Shown here piece after piece: positions 45,406-54,667 of a stretch of DNA of 64,000 bases. This stretch comes from Hyphomicrobiales bacterium (GTDB lineage Bacteria; Pseudomonadota; Alphaproteobacteria; Rhizobiales; Methylopilaceae). The notes beneath the pieces are model-generated. The model searched no databases and had not been told where the DNA came from. It saw nothing but the letters and a program-made list of their open reading frames with translations. Location of the stretch: assembly GCA_022842205.1 (NCBI GenBank), contig JALHQA010000006.1:155166-219165 (forward strand). Direction: 5' to 3'. The position numbers and the translations under genes are program-made. How positions within the stretch are numbered: position 1 is the stretch's first letter; each line of letters opens with the position of its first letter.

Positions 45406-46458
45406 TCAGGGGAACAGAGCAGACCCGGTCAGCGCCGTTGTCTCGTCAAAACCGAACATCACATTGAAGTTCTGCACGGCCTGTCCTGACGCGCCCTTCA
45501 CCAGATTGTCCGTCGTCGAGATGACGATGGCCCTGTTGTGCACCCGGTCGGCGACGACGCCGAGTTGGCAGTTGTTCGAGCCGCGCACATGGCGCGACTG
45601 CGGCACCTGTCCGAACGGCAGCACCTGAACGAACGGTTCGCCCTTGTAGGCTTCCGACAGAACCGCATGCAGATCGGCCGGCGAGGAGCTGCCCCGCGTG
45701 TGCACATACACCGTGGCATAGATGCCGCGATTCATTGGCGCCAGCACTGGCGTGAACATCGCCAGCACTTCATGGCCCGCGGCTTTCGAATACTCCTGGT
45801 CGAGCTCTGACGTATGCCGGTGACGGCCGACGCCATAGGCGTGAATGCCTTCGGAGACTTCCGAAAACAGCATCGCCTCGTTCGCCGCCCTGCCCGCGCC
45901 CGACATGCCGGTCTTTGAATCGATCACGATATGCTCGGGATCGATCACGTTCGTTCTCAGCAACGGCACGACCGGCAGGATCGACGTCGTCGAATGGCAA
46001 CCCGGATTGGCCAGCAGCCGGGTCTTCTTCACGTCCTCGCGGTAATGTTCGGTCAGGCCGAACACCGCTTCACTCTGCAGATCCAGCGCCTGATGCTCAT
46101 GGCCGTACCAGGTCGCATAGGCGTCCGGATCGGTCAGCCGGAAATCGGCCGAGAGATCGACGATCTTCAGCTTCGGGTTCTTCTTGAACGCATCCGAGAT
46201 CACGAGCTGCGTCGTGCCATGCGGCAGCGCGGTGAACAGAACGTCCAGCGCGCCGACATCGGCCTCATCGATCTTGACCAGCTTCGGCAGGTCACGACCC
46301 GTGAACTGCGGAAACACCTCGGCCATGCTCTGCCCGGCCTTGCGGTCCGCCGTCAGCACGTTCAGCGCGACATGAGGGTGTCCCGACAGTAGGCGCACGA
46401 GTTCGGCTCCGGTGTATCCGGACGCGCCGAAAATCCCCGCTCTCACCTGCGTCGACAT
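45406..46458 (-). CDS. argC: N-acetyl-gamma-glutamyl-phosphate reductase ArgC
   Basis: ArgC reduces N-acetylglutamyl phosphate in arginine synthesis. The start at 46458 is about six bases after GAGGAG and gives 350 residues, normal for the family; a Met two codons earlier is too close. Motifs are GIFGASGYTGAELVRLL, the catalytic Cys in LLANPGCHSTT, and KTGMSGAGRAANEAMLFSEVSEG. It stands apart from other arg genes; a triple-hairpin repeat precedes it. Confidence 0.95.
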   Translation of the reverse strand: MSTQVRAGIFGASGYTGAELVRLLSGHPHVALNVLTADRKAGQSMAEVFPQFTGRDLPKLVKIDEADVGALDVLFTALPHGTTQLVISDAFKKNPKLKIVDLSADFRLTDPDAYATWYGHEHQALDLQSEAVFGLTEHYREDVKKTRLLANPGCHSTTSILPVVPLLRTNVIDPEHIVIDSKTGMSGAGRAANEAMLFSEVSEGIHAYGVGRHRHTSELDQEYSKAAGHEVLAMFTPVLAPMNRGIYATVYVHTRGSSSPADLHAVLSEAYKGEPFVQVLPFGQVPQSRHVRGSNNCQLGVVADRVHNRAIVISTTDNLVKGASGQAVQNFNVMFGFDETTALTGSALFP

Positions 46459-46472
46459 AATCATCTCCTCGT

Positions 46473-46598
46473 TCCCCGGACCGCGTGCAGCAAAGCTGCA
46501 TCGCGTGATCCGGGGACCAGATATAATTTGTGCGGCAAAGCCGCACTCAACTCCTGGGTCCCGGATCGGCGCTCGGCTTCGCCTCACTTGTCCGGGAC
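46473..46598. repeat. Triple-hairpin intergenic repeat upstream of argC
   Basis: Three palindromes follow one another. The first is TCCCCGGA/TCCGGGGA (46473-46516), enclosing TGCAGC-AAA-GCTGCA. The second is GTGCGGC-AAA-GCCGCAC (46530-46546). The third is GTCCCGGA/TCCGGGAC (46558-46598), enclosing GGCG/CGCC. The form is like the REP-type intergenic repeats spread through Hyphomicrobiales genomes. The 355 bases between argC and nadA hold this, a hairpin and an operator-like palindrome but no gene. Confidence 0.6.
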
Positions 46599-46745
46599 AC
46601 CGCCTAAACCCGTTCGTGCGCCAGGTCGAGAGGCAGGGCCTCAAATCATCTGCGCGTTAAGAATTCGAAGCGCTCAAATGTGCGGCGAGCCTCTTTAAAA
46701 ACAACAAGGGCTGCCGTATATTCGGGTGTGTCAAAGAAAAGACAT

Positions 46746-46767
46746 GCCGGCTCAACCGCCGGCTTTT
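46746..46767 (+). terminator. Hairpin with T-run upstream of nadA
   Basis: GCCGGC-TCAACC-GCCGGC followed by TTTT looks like a short intrinsic terminator on the plus strand, 14 bases before the palindromic operator candidate. No plus-strand gene precedes it, so it may isolate nadA from upstream transcription or end a leader RNA. Confidence 0.4.
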
Positions 46768-46780
46768 ATAAGACCCTAGA

Positions 46781-46799
46781 TATGCTCATGATGAGCATA
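46781..46799. promoter_or_regulatory. Palindromic operator candidate in front of nadA (NadQ-type?)
   Basis: TATGCTCATGATGAGCATA is a perfect 9-bp inverted repeat around one base, 15 bases before the nadA start. In alphaproteobacteria nadABC is known to be repressed by NadQ; this palindrome is well placed for that, but the link to NadQ is inference. Confidence 0.6.
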
Positions 46800-46813
46800 A
46801 TTGGGAGGGTAAA

Positions 46814-47890
46814 ATGGCTCAGACGGCTGTTCTCGATCGCCCCCGTACCCGCCGCGTGCTTTCGGCGGCCGAGCGTTTCGGCATTCTGCCCATGCCCGAT
46901 CTCAGCTTTACGCCCGAGGTGGCGCGCGAAACCGCGCATCTCTACGAGCGGGTAAAGCACGTCATTCCGGCCATCGAGTGGCCGGTCCATGCCCCCTATG
47001 TGAAGGCGATCAACGACCTGAAGAAGGTCCGCAACGCCGTCATCCTGGCGCACAACTACCAGACGCCGGAAATCTACAACTGCGTTGCCGACGTTGTCGG
47101 CGACTCCTTCGCGCTCGCCCGCGAGGCCACGAAGACCGACGCCGACGTCATCATCCAGGGCGGCGTGCACTTTATGGCCGAGACCTCGAAACTGCTGAAC
47201 CCGGACAAGGTGGTCCTGATCCCGGATTCACGCGCCGGCTGCTCGCTGTCGGATTCGATCACGGCCGCCGACGTGCGCATGATGCGCCGCAAGCATCCGG
47301 GCGTCCCGGTCGCGGTCTATGTCAATACATCCGCCGAGGTGAAGGCCGAGGCTGACATCTGCCTCACTTCCGGCAACGCGGTCGCGGTGGTCGAGTCGCT
47401 CGGCGCTCCGGAAGTCATGGTGCTGCCCGATCAGTATCTCGCGGCCTGGATCGCGACCCAGACCAAGGTGAAGATCATCACCTGGAACGGCGCCTGCGAG
47501 GTCCATGAGCGTTTCACGGGCGAGGAAATCCGTCGCCTGCGCGAGGACGATCCGGACGTCACGGTGATCGCGCATCCGGAATGCCCGCCTGATGTCCTGA
47601 AGGAAGCCGACTTCACGGGTTCCACCGCGAAGATGGCCGACTACATCAAGGTCAACAAGCCGAAGCGCGTCGTGATGATCACGGAGTGCTCGATGGCCGA
47701 CAACATCGCGTCCCTGTCGCCCGAAACCGAGTTCCTGCGGCCGTGCAATCTCTGCCCGCACATGAAGCGGATCACGCTGCCGAAGATCCTCGACAGCCTG
47801 CTCACCATGCAGGAAGAGATCGTCATCGATCCGGCGGTTGCGGAACGCGCGCGGCTCTCGGTCGAGCGCATGGTCCATCTGAAAATCTGA
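46814..47890 (+). CDS. nadA: Quinolinate synthase NadA
   Basis: NadA joins iminoaspartate and dihydroxyacetone phosphate to quinolinate in de novo NAD synthesis, using a [4Fe-4S] cluster. The 358-residue product has [20 protein letters not shown], cluster Cys at C143 (RAGCSL), C257 (HPECPP) and in CNLC (C311/C314), and [18 protein letters not shown] precedes the ATG. It is first of nadABC, behind a palindromic operator candidate. Confidence 0.96.
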   Translation: MAQTAVLDRPRTRRVLSAAERFGILPMPDLSFTPEVARETAHLYERVKHVIPAIEWPVHAPYVKAINDLKKVRNAVILAHNYQTPEIYNCVADVVGDSFALAREATKTDADVIIQGGVHFMAETSKLLNPDKVVLIPDSRAGCSLSDSITAADVRMMRRKHPGVPVAVYVNTSAEVKAEADICLTSGNAVAVVESLGAPEVMVLPDQYLAAWIATQTKVKIITWNGACEVHERFTGEEIRRLREDDPDVTVIAHPECPPDVLKEADFTGSTAKMADYIKVNKPKRVVMITECSMADNIASLSPETEFLRPCNLCPHMKRITLPKILDSLLTMQEEIVIDPAVAERARLSVERMVHLKI

Positions 47891-47914
47891 CACACTTCCC
47901 GGGTTCCATCCAAT

Positions 47915-47938
47915 CCTCTCTCCGCATGCGGGGAGAGG
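47915..47938. repeat. Intercistronic palindrome between nadA and nadB
   Basis: CCTCTCTCCGC and GCGGGGAGAGG pair over 11 bases with one G-U, around AT. Palindromes of this form are frequent between Hyphomicrobiales genes. Here it ends 20 bases before the nadB start and could affect nadA mRNA ends or nadB translation. Confidence 0.6.
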
Positions 47939-47958
47939 AACAGCAGGCGCCGATCGGT

Positions 47959-49515
47959 ATGGCCAAAACGGATAACATCCTCATCGTCGGCGGCGGTCTC
48001 GCCGGGCTCTTCTGTGCGCTGAAGCTCGCGCCACGGAAAGTCACCGTACTGACGGCAACGCCGCTCGGCGAAGGCGCCAGCGCATGGGCGCAGGGCGGCA
48101 TCGCCGCGGCCATCGGCGAAGGCGACACGCCCGAAGATCATGCCGCGGACACCATCGCCTGCGGCGGCGGCATCGTCGACGAGAGCATCGCCCGCCTTAT
48201 CGCGCATGAGGCGCCGGACCGTATCCACGATCTCCTCGCCTACGGTGTGCCGTTCGACCGCGATCTCGAAGGCAAGCTGAAACTCTCCCGCGAAGCCGCC
48301 CATCGCGCGCGCCGCATCGTCCGCGTCGGCGGCGACCTTGCGGGCAAGGCCATCATGCAGGCGCTGGTTTCCGCCGTCCGCGCGGCGGCGCGCATCACGG
48401 TGATCGAAGGCTGGTCGCTGGAAGCGATCGACGTGAAGGACAATCGCGTGACCGGCGTGACCGGCCGCGACGCCGCCGGCAACCTCTCAAGCCTGCCCGC
48501 CAGCGCGGTCGTTCTCGCCACCGGCGGCATCGGTCATCTCTACTCTGTCACCACAAACCCGGTCGGCGCGCGCGGCGATGGGCTTGCGGCCGCGGCGCGC
48601 GCCGGGGCCGTGATCGCCGATCCGGAGTTCGTGCAGTTTCATCCGACCGGCATCGACATCGGCAAGGACCCTGCTCCGCTTGCCAGCGAAGCCATTCGCG
48701 GCGACGGCGCGCTTCTCATCAACAAATACGGCGAACGCTTCATGCGTGCGCTCCATCCTGACGCTGAACTCGGCCCCCGCGACGTGGTAGCACGCGGTGT
48801 CTTTCAGGAAATCGCGGCCGGTCGCGGCGCCTTTCTCGACGCCCGCGTGTTCGGCGTGGAACTGCCGGACATGTTCCCGACGCTTTACGCGAACTGCATG
48901 GCGGCTGGGCTCGATCCCGTCACACAGCCGATCCCGGTCGCGCCGGCCGCGCATTATCACATGGGCGGCGTGAAAACCGACCGGAACGGGCGCACCTCGA
49001 TTGACGGTCTCTGGGCCTGCGGCGAAGTCGCATCCACCGGCTCGCATGGCGCCAACCGTCTTGCCTCCAACTCGCTGCTCGAAGCGGTCGTGTTCGCCGC
49101 GCGCATCGCGGAGGATCTGCAGGGCCGCGAGTTTCCAAACATCACGCGGACGCATGAACCTGCGTCCGGCACATCGAAAGAAGCGGACGACGATGCTTCG
49201 GTGCGCACATTGCGCGATGTCATGAGCCGCACGGTCGGCGTGGTGCGCGACGCCGACGGTCTCGCACGCGCGCTGGCCTTCCTGCGCGGTATCGACGGCC
49301 AGCGTCATGCGCCATCCCGGCTTTCCGGCATGGCCGTGGCTGGCCTCCTGGTCGCAGCCGCCGCCTGGCAGCGGCAGGAAAGCCGCGGCAGTCATGAGCG
49401 CACCGACTACCCGTCCGCAAAACCGGCCCTCGCACGCCGGACATTCCTGACGCTCGCCGATGCCCGCCGGATTGCGGACGAGGCGGTTGCCAACGCTGTC
49501 GAGGCCGCGGTTTGA
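47959..49515 (+). CDS. nadB: L-aspartate oxidase NadB
   Basis: NadB oxidises L-aspartate to iminoaspartate, the substrate of NadA. The 518-residue flavoprotein has [13 protein letters not shown] for [27 protein letters not shown], the capping-domain [34 protein letters not shown] and [22 protein letters not shown], all typical. The ATG at 47959 is preferred over one at 47926 that sits within the palindrome. Its stop overlaps the nadC start. Confidence 0.95.
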   Translation: MAKTDNILIVGGGLAGLFCALKLAPRKVTVLTATPLGEGASAWAQGGIAAAIGEGDTPEDHAADTIACGGGIVDESIARLIAHEAPDRIHDLLAYGVPFDRDLEGKLKLSREAAHRARRIVRVGGDLAGKAIMQALVSAVRAAARITVIEGWSLEAIDVKDNRVTGVTGRDAAGNLSSLPASAVVLATGGIGHLYSVTTNPVGARGDGLAAAARAGAVIADPEFVQFHPTGIDIGKDPAPLASEAIRGDGALLINKYGERFMRALHPDAELGPRDVVARGVFQEIAAGRGAFLDARVFGVELPDMFPTLYANCMAAGLDPVTQPIPVAPAAHYHMGGVKTDRNGRTSIDGLWACGEVASTGSHGANRLASNSLLEAVVFAARIAEDLQGREFPNITRTHEPASGTSKEADDDASVRTLRDVMSRTVGVVRDADGLARALAFLRGIDGQRHAPSRLSGMAVAGLLVAAAAWQRQESRGSHERTDYPSAKPALARRTFLTLADARRIADEAVANAVEAAV

Positions 49516-50363
49516 TCCCTCCTCTCGATCCGCACATGGTGGCCAACGCCATCGAAGCGGCGCTCGCCGAAGACCTCGGACGCGCCGGCGACATAACGAC
49601 AGCCGCCACCATTCCGGCATCCGCACAGGCCAAAGCCGTCATCGCGGCGCGCAAGCCGGGTGTCGTCGCCGGCCTGCCTCTGGCGGAAGCGGCCTTCCGT
49701 GCGCTCGATCCGTCCATACGTTTCGATGCGGCCGTTGCCGACGGAACCCGCGTGTCGCCCGGCGATGTGGTGGCCCGCATGTCCGGCCCGGCGCGGCCCA
49801 TCCTGTCCGCCGAGCGCGTCGCGCTGAACTATCTCGGCCATCTGTCCGGCATCGCGACGGCAGCCGCGGCGTTCTCGGATCTCGTCTCCCATACACGGGC
49901 GAAGATCGCCGATACGCGCAAGACGACGCCCGGCCTGCGTGTGTTCGAGAAGTACGCGGTCCGCTGCGGCGGCGGCGTCAATCACCGTTTCGGCCTCGAC
50001 GACGCGGTTCTCATCAAGGACAACCACATCGCCGTTGCCGGAGGCATCGGGCCTGCCCTGCGCGCAGCAAAAGCCGCGTCCGGACATCTCGTGAAAGTCG
50101 AGATCGAAGTCGACACTCTCGATCAACTGGACGAGGTTCTCGCCGAGGGCGCGGACGCCGTACTGCTCGACAACATGACGCCGGATGTTCTCGCGGAAGC
50201 CGTCCGCCGCATCGGCGGACGCATGATCGCGGAAGCCTCGGGCGGCGTCACGCTCGACACCGTGAAGGCCATCGCGGAATCCGGTGTCGATCTCATTTCC
50301 ACCGGCTGGATCACCCATTCCGCCCCGGTGCTCGACCTCGGACTCGATATCGAGATTTCCTAG
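49512..50363 (+). CDS. nadC: Quinolinate phosphoribosyltransferase NadC
   Basis: NadC converts quinolinate and PRPP to nicotinate mononucleotide. The 283-residue product has [45 protein letters not shown] and the C-terminal [27 protein letters not shown] at 49512 overlapping the nadB TGA gives the usual N-terminus; ATG at 49536 would shorten it by eight residues and has no binding site. It ends by sharing CTAG with the convergent PilZ gene. Confidence 0.94.
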   Translation: MIPPLDPHMVANAIEAALAEDLGRAGDITTAATIPASAQAKAVIAARKPGVVAGLPLAEAAFRALDPSIRFDAAVADGTRVSPGDVVARMSGPARPILSAERVALNYLGHLSGIATAAAAFSDLVSHTRAKIADTRKTTPGLRVFEKYAVRCGGGVNHRFGLDDAVLIKDNHIAVAGGIGPALRAAKAASGHLVKVEIEVDTLDQLDEVLAEGADAVLLDNMTPDVLAEAVRRIGGRMIAEASGGVTLDTVKAIAESGVDLISTGWITHSAPVLDLGLDIEIS

Positions 50364-50635
50364 GCTTTAAGTGGCCGGTCCGGAAACCTTACGCCGGCGG
50401 ACGCGCCTTCCTGCCGCAGCCGGTGACAGCGCCTGCGCGCGGCGTTACGTCCGATTTCCAGCATGAACTCCGGCGGAAGCTCCACCGGAACTTCCAGCAG
50501 CAGCATCGCGCCGGTCTCGGAAATATCGCTGACCTCGCAGGAGACGCTGTTGCCGTCGGGCAGATGCACCGTCCCGACGACTCCGATGGCGCGCCTCAGA
50601 TGCCGCCGCTTTTCTTTCCCCGGCCGTTTGTTCAT
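50360..50635 (-). CDS. Single-domain PilZ protein
   Basis: The 91-residue protein is mostly one PilZ-like domain: the N-terminal [12 protein letters not shown] resembles the RxxxR cyclic di-GMP switch, and [14 protein letters not shown] is the D/NxSxxG motif. Such proteins bind cyclic di-GMP and act through partners. Its ATG overlaps the agmatinase stop by four bases, an odd pairing. An EAL-domain gene that could degrade the same messenger lies 4.4 kb away. Confidence 0.78.
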   Translation of the reverse strand: MNKRPGKEKRRHLRRAIGVVGTVHLPDGNSVSCEVSDISETGAMLLLEVPVELPPEFMLEIGRNAARRRCHRLRQEGASAGVRFPDRPLKA

Positions 50636-51615
50636 GGCACGATGGAATATCCCGCCGCCTTCCGGCTGGCCAGCAGACCGAAATAATAATGCGCCAGCGT
50701 CGCCCCGGCGAGCGCCGTTACATTGGCATGATCGTAGGGCGGAGACACTTCGACGACATCGAAGCCCTTGAGATCGAGCTCCCTCAGTCCGCGCAGTATG
50801 GATAGCGCCTCGCGTGTCGAGAATCCGCCGCAGACGGGAGTTCCCGTGCCGGGCGCATAGGCCGGGTCGAGCGCATCGATGTCGAAGGTCAGATAGGCCG
50901 GAGCGCCCCCCGTCCGGTACACGATCTCGTTTGCAATCCCTTCCGGCCCCAGTTCGGCGGCTTCAAATCCGTCGATGATCCTGATGCCGTAATCCGCCGG
51001 CGCATGTGTACGTATACCGATCTGGATGCTTTTCTCGGGGATGATGATCCCTTCCTTCACCAGCCGCGTTACGAACGTGCCGTGGTCGATGCGACCGTCC
51101 TCGTCGTCCCACGTGTCCTGATGCGCATCGAACTGCACAAGCGCCACCGGTCCGCCGATCTTCTTGGTCAGCGCTTTCAATACGGGATAGGTCACGAAGT
51201 GATCGCCGCCGAGCGTCACGAGATGCACGCCCGCCGAAAGCCGCGCGGCCGCCTGCGCCTCGATCGCGTCGGGTGCCTCGGTCGGATAGCCATAATCGAA
51301 CACCGCGTCGCCGCTATCGGCGACCGCGAGCCTCTCGAAGATGTCGACGCCGAACGGGAAGACGGGATCTCCATCCAGAATGGTGGACGCTTCGCGCAAG
51401 GCGCGCGGGCCGAAGCGCGCGCCGGGTCTGTTGGATGTCGATGTGTCGAACGGCACGCCCCACACGGCGACGTCGAATCCCGAAAGGTCGTGCGCGTAAA
51501 TGCGCCGCAGAAAGGACACCGCTCCGGAATAGTTCGGCTCGGTACTTTGCCCGTAGCGAAAATCCGGATCGAGCGCCCGATCGACTGGCCTGGGCGAGAG
51601 CGGATCGTGTGACAT
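50632..51615 (-). CDS. speB: Agmatinase-family ureohydrolase SpeB
   Basis: The manganese ureohydrolase of 327 residues has the metal ligands in TLGGDHFVTYP, VQFDAHQDTWDD and YLTFDIDALDPAYAPGTGTP, which mark the arginase/agmatinase family. The N-terminal GVPFDTSTSNRPGARFGP block fits agmatinase, which makes putrescine and urea; guanidino acid substrates are also possible. ATG at 51615 is chosen over an adjacent TTG. It is coupled to the PilZ gene. Confidence 0.85.
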   Translation of the reverse strand: MSHDPLSPRPVDRALDPDFRYGQSTEPNYSGAVSFLRRIYAHDLSGFDVAVWGVPFDTSTSNRPGARFGPRALREASTILDGDPVFPFGVDIFERLAVADSGDAVFDYGYPTEAPDAIEAQAAARLSAGVHLVTLGGDHFVTYPVLKALTKKIGGPVALVQFDAHQDTWDDEDGRIDHGTFVTRLVKEGIIIPEKSIQIGIRTHAPADYGIRIIDGFEAAELGPEGIANEIVYRTGGAPAYLTFDIDALDPAYAPGTGTPVCGGFSTREALSILRGLRELDLKGFDVVEVSPPYDHANVTALAGATLAHYYFGLLASRKAAGYSIVP

Positions 51616-51726
51616 CAAAGCCTCAACTATTTTTCGGCTGCCGGCCGCGACGTTCGATCCACTTTACCGAATCGTAAACCAGCAGGGACACTCTAATCGT
51701 ATCGTCATTATTCGGGGGTAACACAC

Positions 51727-51963
51727 ATGAACCCGACGCAGGCGCAAAAGCGCCTCCTGACCGTCCTGGAAAATGCGAGGGGACGCTGGGTTCCGATGCG
51801 CTGGCTCGATACCACGCCATTGCTTCACGAGGATGATTTCCCGGTCATACCAAGCCTGATCGAAAACGGATGGGCAGCCCACAAGCTTCGCTCCATTCAG
51901 ATCACGGCAGCGGGGGTCGCTGCGTTAAGTGAAATTCGGGGCGAAACCCGCTCCGAACGGTAA
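51727..51963 (+). CDS. Small hypothetical protein, possibly winged-helix
   Basis: The 78-residue product (QKRLLTVLENARGRWVPMRWLD then PVIPSLIENGWAAHKL and ITAAGVAALSE) has the helix-turn pattern of a small winged-helix domain, where the C-terminal ITAAG turn is typical of marR-like or similar folds. No family is assigned. A GGGGG stretch lies before the ATG and a strong terminator follows. It is divergent from speB. Confidence 0.55.
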   Translation: MNPTQAQKRLLTVLENARGRWVPMRWLDTTPLLHEDDFPVIPSLIENGWAAHKLRSIQITAAGVAALSEIRGETRSER

Positions 51964-51970
51964 GAACGAA

Positions 51971-51997
51971 AAAAGGCGGGCACCGAGCCCGCCTTTT
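51971..51997. terminator. Bidirectional terminator before rpsI
   Basis: A perfect 11-bp stem AAAAGGCGGGC/GCCCGCCTTTT encloses ACCGA, between the small plus-strand gene and the end of rpsI on the minus strand. A- and T-ends allow use from both sides. Confidence 0.9.
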
Positions 51998-52017
51998 CGT
52001 TTTCGTGGTGTCGAAGC

Positions 52018-52494
52018 TTAGCGCTTCGAGAACTGGAAGCTGCGGCGAGCTTTTGCACGGCCGTACTTCTTGCGTTCGACGACGCGGCTGTCGCGGGTCA
52101 GGAAGCCTGCCTTCTTGAGCACGCCGCGCAGTTCCGGCTCGAAATACGTCAGGGCCTTCGACAGGCCGTGGCGCACGGCGCCCGCCTGACCGGAGAGGCC
52201 GCCGCCCGCGACCGTGACGCGGATGTCGTACTGACCGGTGCGGTTCGCGACCGTCAGCGGCTGCTGCAGGATCATGCGCAGAACCGGACGCGCGAAATAC
52301 ACTTCGAGCTCGCGATCATTGATGGTGATCTTGCCGGGACCCGGCTTGATCCAGACGCGGGCAACCGCGTCCTTGCGCTTGCCGGTAGCGTAGGCGCGGC
52401 CCTGCGCGTCGAGCTTCTGCTCGTGCCGGGGTGCTTCCGAAGTGGTGCCCAGCGCGCCGCCGAGGTCTTCGAGGGTCTGAATGTTGTCGGCCAT
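52018..52494 (-). CDS. rpsI: 30S ribosomal protein S9
   Basis: The 158-residue S9 has a poorly conserved N-terminal extension of about 30 residues, common in alphaproteobacteria, then [37 protein letters not shown] and the basic C-terminal tail ending in KR that reaches the ribosomal P site. It follows rplM by five bases. Confidence 0.96.
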   Translation of the reverse strand: MADNIQTLEDLGGALGTTSEAPRHEQKLDAQGRAYATGKRKDAVARVWIKPGPGKITINDRELEVYFARPVLRMILQQPLTVANRTGQYDIRVTVAGGGLSGQAGAVRHGLSKALTYFEPELRGVLKKAGFLTRDSRVVERKKYGRAKARRSFQFSKR

Positions 52495-52499
52495 CGAAA

Positions 52500-52961
52500 T
52501 CAGCTCCGGACGTTCTTCTTGTTCAGCACGCCGACGTCGAGCGTCTCAGGCTGCTGAGCGGTGTGGGGGTGTTCGGCGCCGGGATAGACCCGCAGATTGC
52601 CGAGCTGCTTCCGGCCGAGCGGGCCGCGCGGCAGCATGCGCTCGACGGCCTTCTCGATCACGCGGTTCGGGAAGCGCCCTTCCAGGATCTTGCCCGCGGT
52701 GCGTTCCTTGATGCCGCCCGGATAGCCGGTGTGCCAGTAGTACTTCTTGTCCTTGAGCTTGTTGCCCGTGAACACGGCCTTCTCGGCATTGATGACGATG
52801 ACGTTGTCGCCGGTGTCGACATGCGGCGTGAAGGTGGCGCGGTGCTTGCCGCGCAGGCGCAGGGCGATGATTGAGGCGAGGCGGCCGACAACGAGCCCGG
52901 AGGCGTCGATCAGCACCCACTTCTTCTCGATCTCGGCCGGTTTTGCCGAATAGGTGGACAT
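52500..52961 (-). CDS. rplM: 50S ribosomal protein L13
   Basis: The start at 52961 gives 153 residues, normal for L13. [52 protein letters not shown] and [20 protein letters not shown] are the family blocks. It is first of the rplM-rpsI operon. The longer frame to 53057 lacks family similarity. Confidence 0.96.
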   Translation of the reverse strand: MSTYSAKPAEIEKKWVLIDASGLVVGRLASIIALRLRGKHRATFTPHVDTGDNVIVINAEKAVFTGNKLKDKKYYWHTGYPGGIKERTAGKILEGRFPNRVIEKAVERMLPRGPLGRKQLGNLRVYPGAEHPHTAQQPETLDVGVLNKKNVRS

Positions 52962-53059
52962 GAGAGCGGTTCCTGAAAAAGACGAAGCGGCCGCGAACGG
53001 CCGTTGGGCGAAGTCTCTACAGGAGCGCGAATCTGTTTGCAACGGGACATTGCGCAAAT

Positions 53060-53086
53060 AATGCCATATAAATCAATGCCTTATAA
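53060..53086. repeat. AT-rich direct repeats upstream of rplM
   Basis: AATGCCATATAA and AATGCCTTATAA, 15 bases apart and differing at one base, lie in a short AT-rich patch about 100 bases before rplM and just after the convergent-facing 53107 gene. They could be a regulator site or part of the rplM promoter; no clear promoter pair was identified. Confidence 0.35.
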
Positions 53087-53106
53087 AAATGGTATTTTAA
53101 TACCCC

Positions 53107-53394
53107 TCACGCTTGGTCGGATTCGTCCTCCAGATCGCCCCATTCGGGACGCCAATGCCCCTCCTCGTCGATGACACCGACCGTGTTTCCATGGTTGCCC
53201 GCCAGCGCGATCGCCGATGCGAGCGCCTGATGGACGCCCAGAGCGCCATCGTGGTCGGCCTCGGCGGCGGTGTGGCTTCCCGCCAGGCCGCCGGGAGATG
53301 TGACGTCGCCGAGAACAGCTCCCGCGTCGTGGTAGATGCGAATTGTGACCTCGCCGTTGCGTGGCTCGGTCCGGCGGATGAAGGCAATGGTCAT
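53107..53394 (-). CDS. Small hypothetical cytosolic protein
   Basis: The 95-residue acidic product has no signal or membrane segment. It opens with MTIAFIRRTEPRNGEVTIRI and later has SPGGLAGSHTAAEADHDGALG and WRPEWGDLED. AAAGGGG precedes the ATG at 13 bases or less. No Pfam-type family is recognised; it stands alone upstream of rplM on the same strand. The balanced composition supports a real gene. Confidence 0.5.
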   Translation of the reverse strand: MTIAFIRRTEPRNGEVTIRIYHDAGAVLGDVTSPGGLAGSHTAAEADHDGALGVHQALASAIALAGNHGNTVGVIDEEGHWRPEWGDLEDESDQA

Positions 53395-53542
53395 GCGGGC
53401 CCCTTTCGTTCTGGAAAACGCACATGAAAAGCATGCGTTCCATATTCAAGGAGGGTTGCCCCGCCGCTTATGATGGGCCATCAAATGCATAGGGTCAGGT
53501 GCGCGTCTGCGCTGACCGCGCAGACAGCCGGGACGTTTTTCC

Positions 53543-54169
53543 ATGCACTTTCTTGTGGCTGTGTTCGCAACGATTCTGGCAGTTGTGCCAGCGTCGGCGC
53601 AGGTGCAGATGCCGGAGCCCGTATCGGCTTCGAACGATGTGCAGATGCCCGCGGTTGCCTGGGAGGCGGCTCCCCTTCCGGATGTAAGGCCGGTTCAGGT
53701 TCCGCTCACGCCGGAACTCATTGAACGTTACATTCTCAGCCTTCCCGAACTTATTTCACTGGCTCGCAAACTGGACCGTGAGCTCGGCCGCGGCGAGCAG
53801 CTTCAGCTGAAAGAAGATCTCGCCTTTTTGCTGGTGCCGCATCTGTTCGATCCCAGTGTGGAATCCCGCATCAACGGCCAGCTCAACGATCTCGGTTTCG
53901 CGAACTATTCGGAATGGGCAAACATCGCGCATTCGGTCGCGATCGCGGTGGAGTCCGCCGAGTTCACCGGCTCGATCGATCTCGCCGAACAGGAAGCCGC
54001 GCTCCGCCGCGACATCGAATCCAGCCCTCTCGCGCCGGACGAGAAACAGAAGGCCCTCGAGGACCTGAAAAGCAAATTCGCCGCGCTGGCCGAATTCGAG
54101 CCCCTGCCTGGAAATCGCGAGGCAGCCGCGCCATATCTGACGCGGTTGCGCGAAGCCACGGGAGGCTAA
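53543..54169 (+). CDS. Secreted hypothetical protein
   Basis: The 208-residue product starts with a short signal peptide (ending near VPASAQ), a Pro/Val/Gln-rich spacer and then a mainly helical, charged region (LTPELIERYILSLPELISLARKL, LAEQEAALRRDIESS). No catalytic motif is seen. It is probably periplasmic. It lies eight bases before the CoA-binding protein gene on the same strand, so both are likely co-transcribed. Confidence 0.62.
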   Translation: MHFLVAVFATILAVVPASAQVQMPEPVSASNDVQMPAVAWEAAPLPDVRPVQVPLTPELIERYILSLPELISLARKLDRELGRGEQLQLKEDLAFLLVPHLFDPSVESRINGQLNDLGFANYSEWANIAHSVAIAVESAEFTGSIDLAEQEAALRRDIESSPLAPDEKQKALEDLKSKFAALAEFEPLPGNREAAAPYLTRLREATGG

Positions 54170-54177
54170 GTACATAC

Positions 54178-54621
54178 ATGACAGTTGACGGTCTTCAGGA
54201 TTCCGAAATCCGGAACATCTTCGAGCGCGTGCGCGTCATCGCGCTTGTCGGCGCCAGCAACAATCCCGAGCGCCCGTCGAATTATGTCGGCGCGTTTCTT
54301 CGGGGCAAAGGCTACAAGGTCATCCCGGTCAATCCGGGTCTCGCCGGCCAGGAGATCAACGGTGAGAAGGTTTATGCATCGCTCGCCGACATTCCCGAAA
54401 CCATCGACATGGTCGATATTTTCCGCGCCGCGGATGCCGTGCCCGGCGTGGTAGACGAAGCGCTCGCGCTCGACCCCCGTCCGAACGTGATCTGGATGCA
54501 GATGGGCATCATCCACGAAGAAGCGGCGGCGAAGGCGCGCGCCGCGGGGCTGACCGTCGTCATGGACCGCTGCCCGAAGGTGGAGATTCCGAGGCTTCGG
54601 ATCGAAGGCGCCAAGGCATGA
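54178..54621 (+). CDS. CoA-binding domain protein (YccU-like)
   Basis: The 147-residue product is a single Rossmann-like CoA-binding domain: VIALVGASNNPERPSNYVGAFLRGKGYKVIPVNPG at the N-terminus, then IDMVDIFRAADAVPGVVDEAL, IWMQMGIIHEEAA and the conserved MDRCPKVE. The family resembles the N-terminal part of succinyl-CoA synthetase alpha and binds CoA or NAD; its role is not established. A terminator follows immediately. Confidence 0.88.
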   Translation: MTVDGLQDSEIRNIFERVRVIALVGASNNPERPSNYVGAFLRGKGYKVIPVNPGLAGQEINGEKVYASLADIPETIDMVDIFRAADAVPGVVDEALALDPRPNVIWMQMGIIHEEAAAKARAAGLTVVMDRCPKVEIPRLRIEGAKA

Positions 54622-54624
54622 AAA

Positions 54625-54645
54625 AAGGCGCCCGACGGGCGCCTT
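54625..54645 (+). terminator. Terminator after the CoA-binding protein gene
   Basis: AAGGCGCCC-GAC-GGGCGCCTT directly follows the stop codon, preceded by A-rich and followed by TCTTCA sequence. It separates this gene from the convergent glycine-zipper gene and may serve both. Confidence 0.75.
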
Positions 54646-54667
54646 CTTCACGTTCGGTGGCACCCGT

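Noticed and set aside
46412..46813. CRISPR array between argC and nadA
   Set aside because: The repeated palindromes differ from one another and lack regular direct repeats with spacers; no cas gene is present in the window.
53914..54621. 235-codon extension of the CoA-binding gene
   Set aside because: The upstream part is an out-of-frame overlap with the secreted-protein gene; family similarity starts at the ATG at 54178.
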